Shown here piece after piece: positions 1-7,498 of a stretch of 64,000 nucleotides of DNA. Source of the stretch: a virus. Where the stretch lies: the IMG/VR virus record IMGVR_UViG_3300008108_000169, positions 1 to 64,000 of that record; one strand, given 5' to 3'. The translations under genes and the position numbers were made by a program. The notes under the pieces are model-generated. The model saw only the letters and a program-made list of their open reading frames with translations, ran no database searches and was not told the DNA's origin. Positions within the stretch are counted from its first letter, which is position 1. Each line of letters starts with the position of its first letter.

Positions 1-299
1 TCGTATCCTGGCAAGGTGTTAAACTTGCGGGCGCGACTGGCTATAGTTGTGCTGGTCTGATCCCAAATCAAATCTAAGTTATTTGCTTCACAAATCTTTG
101 CTTGGTTAACCATTAGCTTGACAGCAATTGGCATATAGTCGTCAAATACTTCAGAATAGGTCTTACCTTGTTCTTTAGCATAAGCTTCTACAAACGAATC
201 TGTACAAACTATGGGCATGTCTTTAGCCCATTCTTGATTAAAAACCCAAGTGCTTTTTCCAGCACCTGGGACTCCAATTAATTGATAACACTTAGGCAT
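1..299 (-). CDS. P-loop kinase-like protein, C-terminus beyond window
   Basis: The protein starts MPKCYQLIGVPGAGKSTW, so a Walker A motif GVPGAGKST lies at residues 9-17, followed by WDQTSTT, a pattern seen in AAA_33/polynucleotide-kinase-like phage proteins. The reading frame is open to the left edge, so the C-terminal part is missing here. A good ribosome site (AAGGAG) precedes the ATG. It lies 8 bp downstream of the phosphoesterase gene and is probably co-transcribed with it. The substrate (nucleic acid end, nucleotide or small molecule) cannot be told. Confidence 0.75.
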   Translation of the reverse strand, partial: MPKCYQLIGVPGAGKSTWVFNQEWAKDMPIVCTDSFVEAYAKEQGKTYSEVFDDYMPIAVKLMVNQAKICEANNLDLIWDQTSTTIASRARKFNTLPGY

Positions 300-307
300 A
301 TTGCTCC

Positions 308-913
308 TTACATCGTTGGGCCGTTGCCGTTCCTAAAACCTACTTCACCGCCTTCTGCTTCTATACGCTTGATAACGTCTTCGAATAAGATAGGAGCAAA
401 GTCTGGTGTTTGTTCTACGCAAACACAGTGGTAACGTGGATCGATCTCGTCACCGTATAAAACTTCACCAGTCCTAGCATCAACGCCACGAGCCTTACGA
501 ACACGGTTCGCGTGTAAGTGACCGTGGATGTTAACACCAAACCGACCCAAACTTTCTGCGTGAACCGGGATGTGCGACAAGATCATACCGTTCATCACAT
601 GGTAGGCCCTCAACTCTCTAAAGTATTGACGGTATTCGTCATCACGGAAGATATCGTGGTTACCACGGATCAACACCTTGTCGCCGTTTAAGCGTCTTAA
701 AGTTCCTAACGCCTTACGGTTGATAACAACGTCGCCTAAGTGGTAGACCTTGTCTGTGGGCTTGACTCTTTCGTTCCAAGCCTTGACCATAGCTTCGTCC
801 ATTTCTTCGGGTGAGTCCCATGGGCGCAACTTTGTAACACCATCGTTACGTGTGAAGCGGCAAACACCTGTGTGACCAAAGTGTGTGTCGCTGACTAAAA
901 ATACACTAGGCAT
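308..913 (-). CDS. Calcineurin-like metallophosphoesterase
   Basis: A 201-aa protein with the ordered metal-binding motifs of the calcineurin-like family: SDTHFGH near residue 8, GDVV near 61, GNHD near 84, a lone SH near 111 and GHLH near 129. Such enzymes hydrolyse phosphomono- or diesters with two metal ions. Two ATGs are adjacent; the second (end 913) is preferred because AGGAGG sits 5 nt before it and only 2 nt before the first. It is followed by the P-loop kinase gene, a pairing seen in phage RNA or nucleotide end-processing cassettes, but the target is unknown. Confidence 0.85.
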   Translation of the reverse strand: MPSVFLVSDTHFGHTGVCRFTRNDGVTKLRPWDSPEEMDEAMVKAWNERVKPTDKVYHLGDVVINRKALGTLRRLNGDKVLIRGNHDIFRDDEYRQYFRELRAYHVMNGMILSHIPVHAESLGRFGVNIHGHLHANRVRKARGVDARTGEVLYGDEIDPRYHCVCVEQTPDFAPILFEDVIKRIEAEGGEVGFRNGNGPTM

Positions 914-928
914 CATGCCCTCCTTTCT

Positions 929-1120
929 TTACCAAGTTTCTACACCAGAGATATCAACTTTAACCAGTGCATCTCTGTCTTTAATTTTCATGTCCATTGT
1001 TAGTGTTAGAATACTACCAATGCCGCTAGAGTTATCTGCTTTTAGTTCATAACTTCTAGCATCAGAAAATTCTTCCATTACTGCTAAAATCTTTTGAACT
1101 TCTTCCTTTGTAATATACAT
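929..1120 (-). CDS. Hypothetical 63-aa protein
   Basis: Starts MYITKEEV. The ATG overlaps the stop of the phosphatase-like gene as TAATG, which implies translational coupling and decides the start over a longer upstream reading. The protein is acidic and short, with no recognised motif. It sits in the same operon as the phosphoesterase. Confidence 0.6.
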   Translation of the reverse strand: MYITKEEVQKILAVMEEFSDARSYELKADNSSGIGSILTLTMDMKIKDRDALVKVDISGVETW

Positions 1121-1635
1121 TATATGTCCCCTTCTCTTTGTGGCGGCACCCAAATCTTTTTATTACCTAATTCGTCATATTCGAACGGCACACCATTGAT
1201 AGTGTGCGGTTCGTCTTCATCATATGTCCAACCCAAGACTCGCATCATCTTGTGCTTGACCATTAGGTTAGGGCTACGATATACTTCTGTGTCACGGAAG
1301 CCCATCATAACACCAACTTCACAGACAGCCCCAGATCGGCACACTCCTGCAACACAATGAACAACCACGTCCATTCTGTTAGCAAGAGCATGTTGTAGCA
1401 ATTCTACAAGACGCTGTGCTTGCTGATCAGTAACTTTAAACTCCTCGCCCCACTTGTCATCTTTTTCAAGATCAAGGAACTCGAATTGGTGAACTTCTTT
1501 AAACTTGTGTCTAGGAGTAGGAAACTCCATAGCGGGATCAACAATTTGGATCAGCATGGAATTCTCGCCGACAGCCACATGATGTCCTTTTGGAATATCT
1601 GCTAGGCTCACATTTTGAATCCATGGATTTTGCAT
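1120..1635 (-). CDS. Protein tyrosine/dual-specificity phosphatase-like protein
   Basis: 171 aa. The cysteine phosphatase signature HCVAGVCRSG lies at residues 93-102 (HC-x5-R, with Cys94 nucleophile and Arg100). The surrounding VVVHC beta strand and following helix fit a tyrosine or dual-specificity phosphatase fold. Family members remove phosphate from phosphotyrosine, or sometimes from RNA or lipid. A promoter (TTGACG, 17 bp, TATAAT) lies just upstream at 1659-1687. It heads an operon with the small protein, phosphoesterase and kinase. The real substrate is unknown. Confidence 0.8.
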   Translation of the reverse strand: MQNPWIQNVSLADIPKGHHVAVGENSMLIQIVDPAMEFPTPRHKFKEVHQFEFLDLEKDDKWGEEFKVTDQQAQRLVELLQHALANRMDVVVHCVAGVCRSGAVCEVGVMMGFRDTEVYRSPNLMVKHKMMRVLGWTYDEDEPHTINGVPFEYDELGNKKIWVPPQREGDI

Positions 1636-1658
1636 TTCGCTCTCCTTACTATTTGTAT

Positions 1659-1687
1659 ATTATAGCACCAAATTTTGGTTACGTCAA
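1659..1687 (-). promoter_or_regulatory. Sigma70-type promoter
   Basis: TTGACG (1682-1687), 17-bp spacer, TATAAT (1659-1664), reading toward the phosphatase-like gene. Confidence 0.75.
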
Positions 1688-1690
1688 TCT

Positions 1691-1715
1691 AAAAAAATAG
1701 GGCCCGTAGGCCCTA
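1691..1715 (-). terminator. Rho-independent terminator after Ro60-like gene
   Basis: Minus-strand hairpin TAGGGCC-TACG-GGCCCTA followed by seven U. It lies 29 bp past the stop of the Ro60-like gene, and partly precedes the next promoter. Confidence 0.85.
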
Positions 1716-1743
1716 CCAAACATAGTTGTATTTCTACAACAGT

Positions 1744-3153
1744 TTAAAGGTCGTAGCGTGAGACCATTACAGTCTTAAGCATGATACCTTCTGGAGTGAA
1801 TTGATCCAGATCAGCGGACAACAGAGCTGTCATGATGCTTGGACTGAATCCACTGACCAAAGCCGCACCCGACTTGTCTGACTTAACAGGAACGTTATCG
1901 CTAGCGTTCAAGTTCCAGAACACAATTTGTGGAACGGTGTAACCCGCATCCGCAAACTTGCGTTCAATCATTTCCATTGCGCTGTCGTCGAAACGAGCGC
2001 ATTGGTTGAATTGCATGTCTGACAAGATCAGCAACATCTTTGGCATGTCGCTTTGTGGGACATTACCCTTAACCGCAACGTCTAGAATCTTCTTCATAGC
2101 CGCATTTAGGTTAGTCGACATTTCCCAGTTGCTCTTAGACATTTGGTCTACCTTTTGAACAATGTTGCCCTTTAGGGTAACAAGTTCTGGCTTGTCCGAG
2201 AAAGTCAAGAATGTATCCTTGAACACACCCTTGTTCTTGTCTGCTAGGTACAGGCCTAGACCAACTGCTACATCCAAACAACGAACGCTAGTGTTCTTAC
2301 CTGCTGGGCAAGTCATAGAACCTGAAACGTCAACGATTGGCATGATGCTTGCATCACCAACGTAGTTTGGCAGAGCTTCCCATTGTGCGATGACATGATC
2401 TGTTTCAGTCTTGTCAAACTTCACATATGAGTGAGCGATACCCTTGATAACATCATGTGGAAAGATTGCGTTGGCGTTAACCTTGACAGTCTTATCACCT
2501 GCTACCAACTTGCCGACATATTCAGCAAATGCTGGAGTATGACGGTTGAACGCCTTCTTGTACAGACGAGCCGCAACAGAAGGAACATGCGAGAAGTTGA
2601 TGTTATCCCAATCGTTGGCACACATCTGTGTTTCAACGACCTTGGTAAGAGCAACAAGGCTCTTACGGTATTGCTTTGGAGTCATTCCGAAGAATGCTCG
2701 GATTTCAGCCGCAACCTTACCCTTACGTGGAGTCCACTTAGCGGCAAGGCCGTTACCTGCACGAAGGGCATCGCCCAACATTGTGTAAGCGGCTGTCTTT
2801 AGAGTTGGAGTAGTGAAGACAAAGATGTCATCCCAACGACCAACTTCAGGAACCTTACGAAGCAGAGCCAATGCGGCATCTGGTTCATTCTTTTCCAAGT
2901 AGACAAGGATGTCACGGAAAAGTTGACGTTCACCTGCACCACCACGGACATCACGTGCCCATTGTGCGATGCGTAGTGCTAGGTCAGAGTTTTCAACATA
3001 AGCGGCTACGAAGTTCTTGGTAATGTCCTTACCGCGGCTTGCACCGATGTTGTAAAACAGGTCAACTGTGGCCTTAGCTGTTGACTTACGAGCCTTCATA
3101 CCGTTAGCGGTACGGGCTTCTTGGTTTGCGATTGCGTTAACAAATGCGTTCAT
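1744..3153 (-). CDS. Ro60-like RNA-binding ring protein (DUF2828/TROVE type with VWA domain)
   Basis: 469 aa. The N-terminal helical region contains ARDVRGGAGER (residues 66-76) and GRWDDI, patterns typical of DUF2828 proteins, which share the helical-repeat plus VWA plan of Ro60/TROVE proteins. The C-terminal VWA domain carries the MIDAS motif DVSGSM (275-280) and a later LSDMQF. Ro60 orthologues bind misfolded RNAs and Y RNAs; no enzyme activity is expected. The gene has its own promoter (3612-3640), a ~450-nt structured leader and a terminator (1691-1715). The leader and the permuted tRNA-like RNAs 8-9 kb away make a Ro/Y-RNA-like particle plausible, but binding is inferred. AAGGA precedes the ATG. 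Confidence 0.75.
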   Translation of the reverse strand: MNAFVNAIANQEARTANGMKARKSTAKATVDLFYNIGASRGKDITKNFVAAYVENSDLALRIAQWARDVRGGAGERQLFRDILVYLEKNEPDAALALLRKVPEVGRWDDIFVFTTPTLKTAAYTMLGDALRAGNGLAAKWTPRKGKVAAEIRAFFGMTPKQYRKSLVALTKVVETQMCANDWDNINFSHVPSVAARLYKKAFNRHTPAFAEYVGKLVAGDKTVKVNANAIFPHDVIKGIAHSYVKFDKTETDHVIAQWEALPNYVGDASIMPIVDVSGSMTCPAGKNTSVRCLDVAVGLGLYLADKNKGVFKDTFLTFSDKPELVTLKGNIVQKVDQMSKSNWEMSTNLNAAMKKILDVAVKGNVPQSDMPKMLLILSDMQFNQCARFDDSAMEMIERKFADAGYTVPQIVFWNLNASDNVPVKSDKSGAALVSGFSPSIMTALLSADLDQFTPEGIMLKTVMVSRYDL

Positions 3154-3168
3154 ATGTGTGTCCTTTCA

Positions 3169-3217
3169 GAATGCGTTTTTTACGTTTCAAGTGTAATTAA
3201 AATTGCTGTTAGCATTC
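3169..3217 (-). repeat. Pseudoknot-like element, copy 1 (module C)
   Basis: GAATGC TAACAGCAA at the 5' side pairs with GCATTC at the 3' side. Only CAG/CTG can form the second pairing. The loop holds an A/T-rich hairpin. It ends ~9 nt before the AAGGA ribosome site of the Ro60-like gene, so folding could affect translation. Confidence 0.55.
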
Positions 3218-3224
3218 TATAACT

Positions 3225-3478
3225 AACAGGATAGCCGGAACAGTTTTTATTTTCTGCTTGGCCCCATCCCCTGTATATTGGTTCAGTTCCCCAAGCCTAT
3301 CATGTAAGTTCTGTACATGAACATATAGGTCTTTCCCTAGTCGTTAGTTCCGTTAGCGTCTGTATTTCTACAGATAGGGCACCTTCAATGGATTGCTCCT
3401 CCAGTGTTCCTAGCCTTGCGGGCCACCGTCTACTACATTAAGTGCTGTCAGTAAAGTATAAGGTTGCTGTATCTATCC
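3225..3478 (-). repeat. Pseudoknot-like element, copy 2 (module B)
   Basis: GGATAG AT ACAG CAA (5') pairs with CTATCC TGTT (3'): S1 is 6 bp and S2 is ACAG/CTGT, in crossing order. The 240-nt insert is unusually long compared with other copies. Confidence 0.55.
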
Positions 3479-3487
3479 TAAGAAATC

Positions 3488-3591
3488 AACAGGTTAGTTT
3501 TTGCCTTTTTGATTAAGACCTGAGACGACTAACTCAGGGCGTGGAGTTTGATGTCCACTGTTCCATGTAATGGAGTTTGCTGTACCTAACC
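3488..3591 (-). repeat. Pseudoknot-like element, copy 3 (module A)
   Basis: GGTTAG GT ACAG CAA (5') pairs with CTAACC TGTT (3'), again S1-S2-S1'-S2'. It is the first module of the transcript from the promoter at 3612-3640. Confidence 0.55.
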
Positions 3592-3611
3592 TAAAATCTT
3601 ACAATACATCT

Positions 3612-3640
3612 ATTGTATTACAAAACTATCTGTGTGTCAA
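3612..3640 (-). promoter_or_regulatory. Consensus sigma70 promoter for the Ro60-like leader
   Basis: TTGACA (3635-3640), 17-bp spacer, TACAAT (3612-3617). The same hexamer pair and spacing occurs three times at 15.6-15.8 kb. Confidence 0.85.
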
Positions 3641-3641
3641 T

Positions 3642-4580
3642 TCATTTTGGACTAACTAGTCCAGAATTAAAATAATGTGCAGTTAACAACTCAGCTACTT
3701 TACTGTCCCCGTAAATTGGTTCCGCATGTAATTTCACTTCATTACGGTGATTTAAAACTTTTACTTTGCCTCTAATTCCCGGACCTTGAAATGTTAGTTT
3801 ACATTCCCCATTTACTAATCTGTTATTAGTTTTTCCGTCATGCAAATCATCTATATGTTTATCAAACACATTCCGATCCCATCCGAGTATTTCATAATCA
3901 TCTCGTACGATATAAACAGAATTAGTTTTATGTACAAACTCACAATGAAAATTATTTAGAGTTGTACTAGGACTAGGAAGTTTCCAATCAATAAGAAAAC
4001 AAGGAAGTTTAAGCATATGAGCTAAATGGGCCATGCCGCCTTCGTAACTGATAATAGCACGGCAATGTTTAGCCATTATTTCTATTTTGTCTTCTAGATT
4101 AGTATAAGCATGGTCTACTGAAACAGCTTCGTAACCCATGCTTTTAATCCAACCGTAAATTTTATTCCAGTATTCTTGTGGTCTAGCTCTACTCCAAGGC
4201 CATTTATTTTGTCTCATGTAATCGTGATCTACATAACCTGCTATGGCTATAAATTTCTTTTCTCGATCTTTTTTAGTCTTAGTTTGTATAGTCTGTCCGT
4301 TAACTGTAACAAAATTTGGTTTGAAATAATCTGTAAACAATTTTAGAGGCCAACCGACATTATCAAATCTTCCGTTTTCGTTAGTTAGATAAATCTGTAA
4401 CTGACCATCAGGTATTCGAAATATTTTTTTGTATTGTGTTAACCTGTCAAATGTACTATGATTATTACTAGTATAAAGATCAATCGGTACTGGAATGTTT
4501 GTTAATGAGGATAACAAGCATAGATTATCACCCAATCCAACGCTGTGCTCATTGTTTAAATTTACTGTAAGTCTTTCCAT
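3642..4580 (-). CDS. Glycosyltransferase family 9-like protein
   Basis: 312 aa. The C-terminal half has SYEGGMAHLAHMLKLPCFLI, matching the nucleotide-sugar-binding region of heptosyltransferase-like (GT9) proteins, where a conserved GG/S-H precedes a helix. The early segment GLGDNLCLLSSL fits the first Rossmann loop. It may transfer heptose or another sugar to LPS or a glycan. This fits the heptose kinase and nucleotidyltransferase genes at 16.2-17.3 kb, but acceptor and donor are inferred. Confidence 0.6.
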   Translation of the reverse strand: MERLTVNLNNEHSVGLGDNLCLLSSLTNIPVPIDLYTSNNHSTFDRLTQYKKIFRIPDGQLQIYLTNENGRFDNVGWPLKLFTDYFKPNFVTVNGQTIQTKTKKDREKKFIAIAGYVDHDYMRQNKWPWSRARPQEYWNKIYGWIKSMGYEAVSVDHAYTNLEDKIEIMAKHCRAIISYEGGMAHLAHMLKLPCFLIDWKLPSPSTTLNNFHCEFVHKTNSVYIVRDDYEILGWDRNVFDKHIDDLHDGKTNNRLVNGECKLTFQGPGIRGKVKVLNHRNEVKLHAEPIYGDSKVAELLTAHYFNSGLVSPK

Positions 4581-4585
4581 ATTAT

Positions 4586-4660
4586 TGGTGGATCGTGAGA
4601 GGATTGAACTCCCGACCTTGGCCGTGTAAAGGCCCTGCTCTACCGCTGAGCTAACGATCC
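4586..4660 (-). tRNA. tRNA-Val (UAC)
   Basis: Full cloverleaf. Acceptor GGATCGT/ACGATCC, anticodon loop TTTACAC, T loop TTCAATC, encoded CCA. Confidence 0.92.
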
Positions 4661-4662
4661 GA

Positions 4663-4869
4663 TTATTTCTTAAATTTACCCTCTTGGAATTCTAACAAAG
4701 CTGTCATACACGGATGTATATGCTCGTGTCTTTCACTGCTTTGATTCTGTCTTCGAATTTGTCTAGCACGGGCCGAAGCCTCAATGATCAACTGAAATCT
4801 ATTCCCACCTGATTCTTGGACGACTTTGTCTAAGTCTAAACTCGGTCCTCGACTTTGAAATTTTGACAT
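4663..4869 (-). CDS. rpoZ-like: RNA polymerase omega subunit-like protein
   Basis: 68 aa. GGNRFQLIIEASARARQI (from about residue 21) and the downstream TALLEFQEGK match the two conserved blocks of bacterial omega (NRF-L-x-A-x-RARQ and TIAL-E-I-EGK). Omega folds onto the beta' C-terminus and aids RNA polymerase assembly. The protein is shorter than host omega (about 90 aa) and lacks the acidic tail. A promoter (TTGACA, 16 bp, TATAAT) sits just upstream. It may act on host RNA polymerase; whether it replaces or competes with host omega is unknown. Confidence 0.8.
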   Translation of the reverse strand: MSKFQSRGPSLDLDKVVQESGGNRFQLIIEASARARQIRRQNQSSERHEHIHPCMTALLEFQEGKFKK

Positions 4870-4889
4870 TTAGTTTCCTTTAAATTTGC

Positions 4890-4917
4890 ATTATACAGGT
4901 TATATTTAACTTGTCAA
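4890..4917 (-). promoter_or_regulatory. Sigma70-type promoter for the omega-like gene
   Basis: TTGACA (4912-4917), 16-bp spacer, TATAAT (4890-4895). Confidence 0.8.
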
Positions 4918-4924
4918 TGCCCTT

Positions 4925-4999
4925 TGGTCCCGCCACTACGAATCGAACGTAGATCTAAGCCTTAGGAGTGCCTTGTTCTATCCATTGAACTATGGCGAG
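4925..4999 (-). tRNA. tRNA-Arg (CCU)
   Basis: Acceptor CTCGCCA/TGGCGGG, anticodon loop CTCCTAA, T loop TTCGATT, encoded CCA. The anticodon stem has one mismatch next to the loop. Confidence 0.8.
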
Positions 5000-5004
5000 T
5001 AAAT

Positions 5005-5096
5005 TGGTGCCTCCGGCGGGAGTCGAACCCACATTGGCCAATTATCTGTTGCACACGGGATATAAATCCGCTGTTTTACCATTAAACTACAGAGGC
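5005..5096 (-). tRNA. tRNA with UAU anticodon (Ile?) and enlarged variable region
   Basis: Acceptor GCCTCTG/CGGAGGC, D arm and T arm are standard and CCA is encoded. The best anticodon loop is TTTATAT (UAU, codon AUA) with an A-C mismatch at 31-39. About 22 nt replace the normal 5-nt variable loop, including the self-complementary TTGGCCAA. UAU-Ile tRNAs are rare in bacteria, so the decoding call is uncertain. Confidence 0.65.
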
Positions 5097-5102
5097 ATGT
5101 TT

Positions 5103-5176
5103 TGGTTGCGGGACCCGGAATCGAACCAGGATCTGGAGCTTATGAGACTCCTGAATTACCGTTACTCTATCCCGCG
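5103..5176 (-). tRNA. tRNA-Met (CAU), initiator-like
   Basis: 5' C1 faces A72 (5' CGCGGGA, 3' TCCCGCA then ACCA), the C1xA72 mismatch of initiator tRNA. Anticodon loop CTCATAA. The three G-C pairs below the anticodon loop usual in initiators are absent. The 3' end of the upstream CDS overlaps its first 10 nt. Confidence 0.85.
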
Positions 5177-5817
5177 TTAGAACTTTTCGAAGTATCGAGT
5201 AGAATGTTACCTGCAATTGATATTCGATATTCATCAGATGTGTAAAATGGATATACACAATGTTGTAGTGTAGATGGAAAAATGATCATTTTTCCTTCCC
5301 AACTTTTATCAATTTTTAAAATTTGATTAAGGGGACTACCTGTTATACTGTTATAACTAAATTCAAAAGTAGATGCATGTCTGCCGTTTTGTATTTCGGT
5401 ATCAACATCATATGGAATTTTAATCCAAATAGTGTAAGACGCAATTCCGTCGTGTATATGATTTGGATTGAATTCGTGCTTCTTTTGAACATTTATCCAC
5501 GGAGTTCCTGCTACTAGAGGAACCGGATTAGATAACGTTATTATTGTCTGCAAATAATTAAATACTTTATCGTATTCTAAAAATGTTTCTAATACAAATT
5601 CGTTTAATTCTTTAAGAGAATCCTTAACATAGAAATGTTTAACAACTCCCGATCCCGACAATCCGGACACAAATTCATTTTCTAAAAAATCAGTTTTTCT
5701 TATTGATTCTGCCTCAAACGATTCTTTTTTAAGTTTTTCAAATAACTCATTAGGAATATCTCTCATTAGATATCCGAAATTAGGCAAGAAAATTGGCGTT
5801 ACATTATCTTGTTTCAT
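5167..5817 (-). CDS. 2OG-Fe(II) oxygenase-like protein 1
   Basis: 216 aa. A double-stranded beta-helix pattern is visible: NHIHDG (HxHD, metal region) and a distal HCVYPF...YRISIAGN, the form seen in phage 2OG-Fe(II) oxygenases. These couple 2-oxoglutarate decarboxylation to hydroxylation of protein, nucleic acid or small molecules. It overlaps the preceding oxygenase gene by 14 bp, and its stop codon lies inside the initiator tRNA gene. Last of three consecutive oxygenase genes. Confidence 0.7.
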   Translation of the reverse strand: MKQDNVTPIFLPNFGYLMRDIPNELFEKLKKESFEAESIRKTDFLENEFVSGLSGSGVVKHFYVKDSLKELNEFVLETFLEYDKVFNYLQTIITLSNPVPLVAGTPWINVQKKHEFNPNHIHDGIASYTIWIKIPYDVDTEIQNGRHASTFEFSYNSITGSPLNQILKIDKSWEGKMIIFPSTLQHCVYPFYTSDEYRISIAGNILLDTSKSSNAG

Positions 5818-6376
5818 AATTAAAGTTTACCACAATTCGTTTTTCTTTAGTAGGTGTAGAACTGCTATGGAACTGTAATCCGTCAAACATTACAAATTTG
5901 TTTTCCTCTGGAGTGACCTTTGAAAGAATTTCTAAGTTTTTTCCTTTAATAAACTCTTGATTGTTAATATTAGACGATGCATCAAAAAATTGATTATAAA
6001 AAATGGTATCACCATCAGTTGAGTTTAGATATAACAATGCTGTTTTATGAGGCATATCGTAGTCGATGTGCGGTGCATGTATTATACATTGAGTTGTTGG
6101 CGTAACTAAACCTATGCGTATTCTTAATAGAGTTTTTAATTCTTGATTGGATTTATCTAAACATTCTAGAAATGCTGTAAACAGCGGATCAAAAATATTT
6201 GATTTAGGTTCTTCAAAGTAAACAAGATGATAAAAACTAAAATCTAAAGTATGAGGATCGACAGTATCGATATTAGCAGTCGACTTAGCGTAGTACCAAG
6301 GAAAATTAGGATTATCTATTTTTTCTTTAATGTAACTAAACGTGTTCGGACCTAAGATATTATTAATTGTTTTCAT
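5804..6376 (-). CDS. 2OG-Fe(II) oxygenase-like protein 2
   Basis: 190 aa. HAPHIDYD supplies the HxD metal pair and FDGLQFHSS the distal His, followed by RIVVNFNY, where the Arg typically binds 2-oxoglutarate. The gene overlaps both neighbours by 14 bp, so the three oxygenases are translationally coupled. Substrate unknown; cyanophage relatives are often annotated only as 2OG oxygenases. Confidence 0.8.
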   Translation of the reverse strand: MKTINNILGPNTFSYIKEKIDNPNFPWYYAKSTANIDTVDPHTLDFSFYHLVYFEEPKSNIFDPLFTAFLECLDKSNQELKTLLRIRIGLVTPTTQCIIHAPHIDYDMPHKTALLYLNSTDGDTIFYNQFFDASSNINNQEFIKGKNLEILSKVTPEENKFVMFDGLQFHSSSTPTKEKRIVVNFNYETR

Positions 6377-6953
6377 GTAATATATAGTTATACCAACCAG
6401 TATAGATATACTTTACTTCTTGGAGTGCTGGTAGTCCTCGATGAGTAAAACACCAATCAGCTGGCCATATTAATGTTAATCCTTTTTCTGGCTTTATCTT
6501 AATTTTTTGATAAAAAAATTCAATCTCACCACCTTGTTCTACATCGTTTAAAAACGTCATAAAAACTAAGTGTCTCTGGGCCATTGGAGATTGTGCCGTG
6601 TCACGTTCAGTGTGCCATGCATAAAACGCATCTCCGGGATTGTATTTTTGAATGTTAGATGTTTCTACTAATCCCCAAGGACTGTATGCATTACAATATT
6701 GATATTTTTCTTTGTAATGATCAAGAATAGGTTTTACATAATAGAAATGGTAAAGATTTATTAAATTACTGTCAGATAAACCTACATCAACGCTTTTTTT
6801 CTGTGAAGTGTCTACAACATTATTACTAAATCTTCCTTGTATTTTATTTGGACTATTTTCAAAATAATCTATTAGGACTTCACATATAGATGTATCTTCT
6901 AAATACCAACCGCAAATAAAATTGTTTAACTTGTTAATGTTGTGTTCTATCAT
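6363..6953 (-). CDS. 2OG-Fe(II) oxygenase (prolyl-4-hydroxylase-like)
   Basis: 196 aa from MIEHNINK. A longer upstream reading would run through tRNA-Pro and is rejected. YAWHTERD gives the first metal ligand region, GGEIEFFYQ a core strand, and FTHRG the distal His. The arrangement resembles P4H-type dioxygenases. First gene of the oxygenase trio; 5 bp downstream of tRNA-Pro. Confidence 0.8.
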   Translation of the reverse strand: MIEHNINKLNNFICGWYLEDTSICEVLIDYFENSPNKIQGRFSNNVVDTSQKKSVDVGLSDSNLINLYHFYYVKPILDHYKEKYQYCNAYSPWGLVETSNIQKYNPGDAFYAWHTERDTAQSPMAQRHLVFMTFLNDVEQGGEIEFFYQKIKIKPEKGLTLIWPADWCFTHRGLPALQEVKYIYTGWYNYILHENN

Positions 6954-6958
6954 AAACT

Positions 6959-7035
6959 TGGTCGGTGTGACACGATTCGAACATGCGACCACCTGGTCCC
7001 AAACCAGGAGCTCTACCAGGCTGAGCTACACACCG
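6959..7035 (-). tRNA. tRNA-Pro (UGG)
   Basis: Acceptor CGGTGTG/CACACCG, anticodon loop TTTGGGA, encoded CCA. Confidence 0.93.
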
Positions 7036-7042
7036 TTTGATC

Positions 7043-7116
7043 TGGAGCGGGGTAAGAGAATCGAACTCTCAGCATTAGCTTGGAAGGCTAAGGTATTACC
7101 ACTATACGAACCCCGC
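7043..7116 (-). tRNA. tRNA-Gly (UCC)
   Basis: Acceptor GCGGGGT/ACCCCGC, anticodon loop CTTCCAA, U73, encoded CCA. Confidence 0.93.
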
Positions 7117-7417
7117 ATAATTTATGTAAACACACTCCGCACTTTTCTCAACGGTGGTGTGCAGTCCTTTCAACTTAGAACTATGTCTAAGCAAAGTGTG
7201 TTTACATAAAGTGTCTAGCCACTCTCACCACAAGAGCCCTAAACTGGATGGTTGCCTCGTCCACGTTCTTTTCCATTTAGACGGGCAACGTCCCCGCCTT
7301 TGTGATTTCTTAAGTCGCCCATGTAAGCGGGCCTTACGGTAGATCCAATGCACCGTGTTCAGTATGGCAAGAACAATAAGCCCCCATTTACTAACGAGTA
7401 TGGGATCCCGGGTTATT
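7117..7417 (-). ncRNA. Structured non-coding segment between tRNA-Thr and tRNA-Gly
   Basis: About 300 nt with several hairpins, e.g. ACGGT...ACCGT and GCCC...GGGC, and a perfect 16-bp inverted repeat (7121-7136 with 7195-7210) ending 4 nt before tRNA-Gly. Short ATG ORFs of 16-26 codons exist but lack support. The family was not recognised. It may be a stable phage RNA or a processing spacer. Confidence 0.45.
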
Positions 7418-7492
7418 TGGTGCTGGTTGTCGGATTTGAACTGACGACCTACTGCTTACAAGGCAGTTGCTCTACCCCTGAGCTAAACCAGC
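7418..7492 (-). tRNA. tRNA-Thr (UGU)
   Basis: Acceptor GCTGGTT/AACCAGC, anticodon loop CTTGTAA, encoded CCA. Confidence 0.94.
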
Positions 7493-7498
7493 GTAAAA

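Larger units (their letters stand above)
3160..3606 (-). ncRNA. Structured leader / candidate ncRNA upstream of the Ro60-like gene
   Basis: About 450 nt between a strong promoter and the Ro60-like start codon, with no convincing ORF. It is built of three consecutive modules, each bounded by a stem plus a second pairing: module A 3488-3591, B 3225-3478 and C 3169-3217. Each begins with S1 then a strand ending ACAGCAA, and ends with S1' followed, in A and B, by CTGTT. Module B encloses ~240 nt with further hairpins. It could be a cis-regulatory leader, a processed small RNA or both. A Y-RNA-like role is suggested only by the adjacent gene. Confidence 0.6.
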
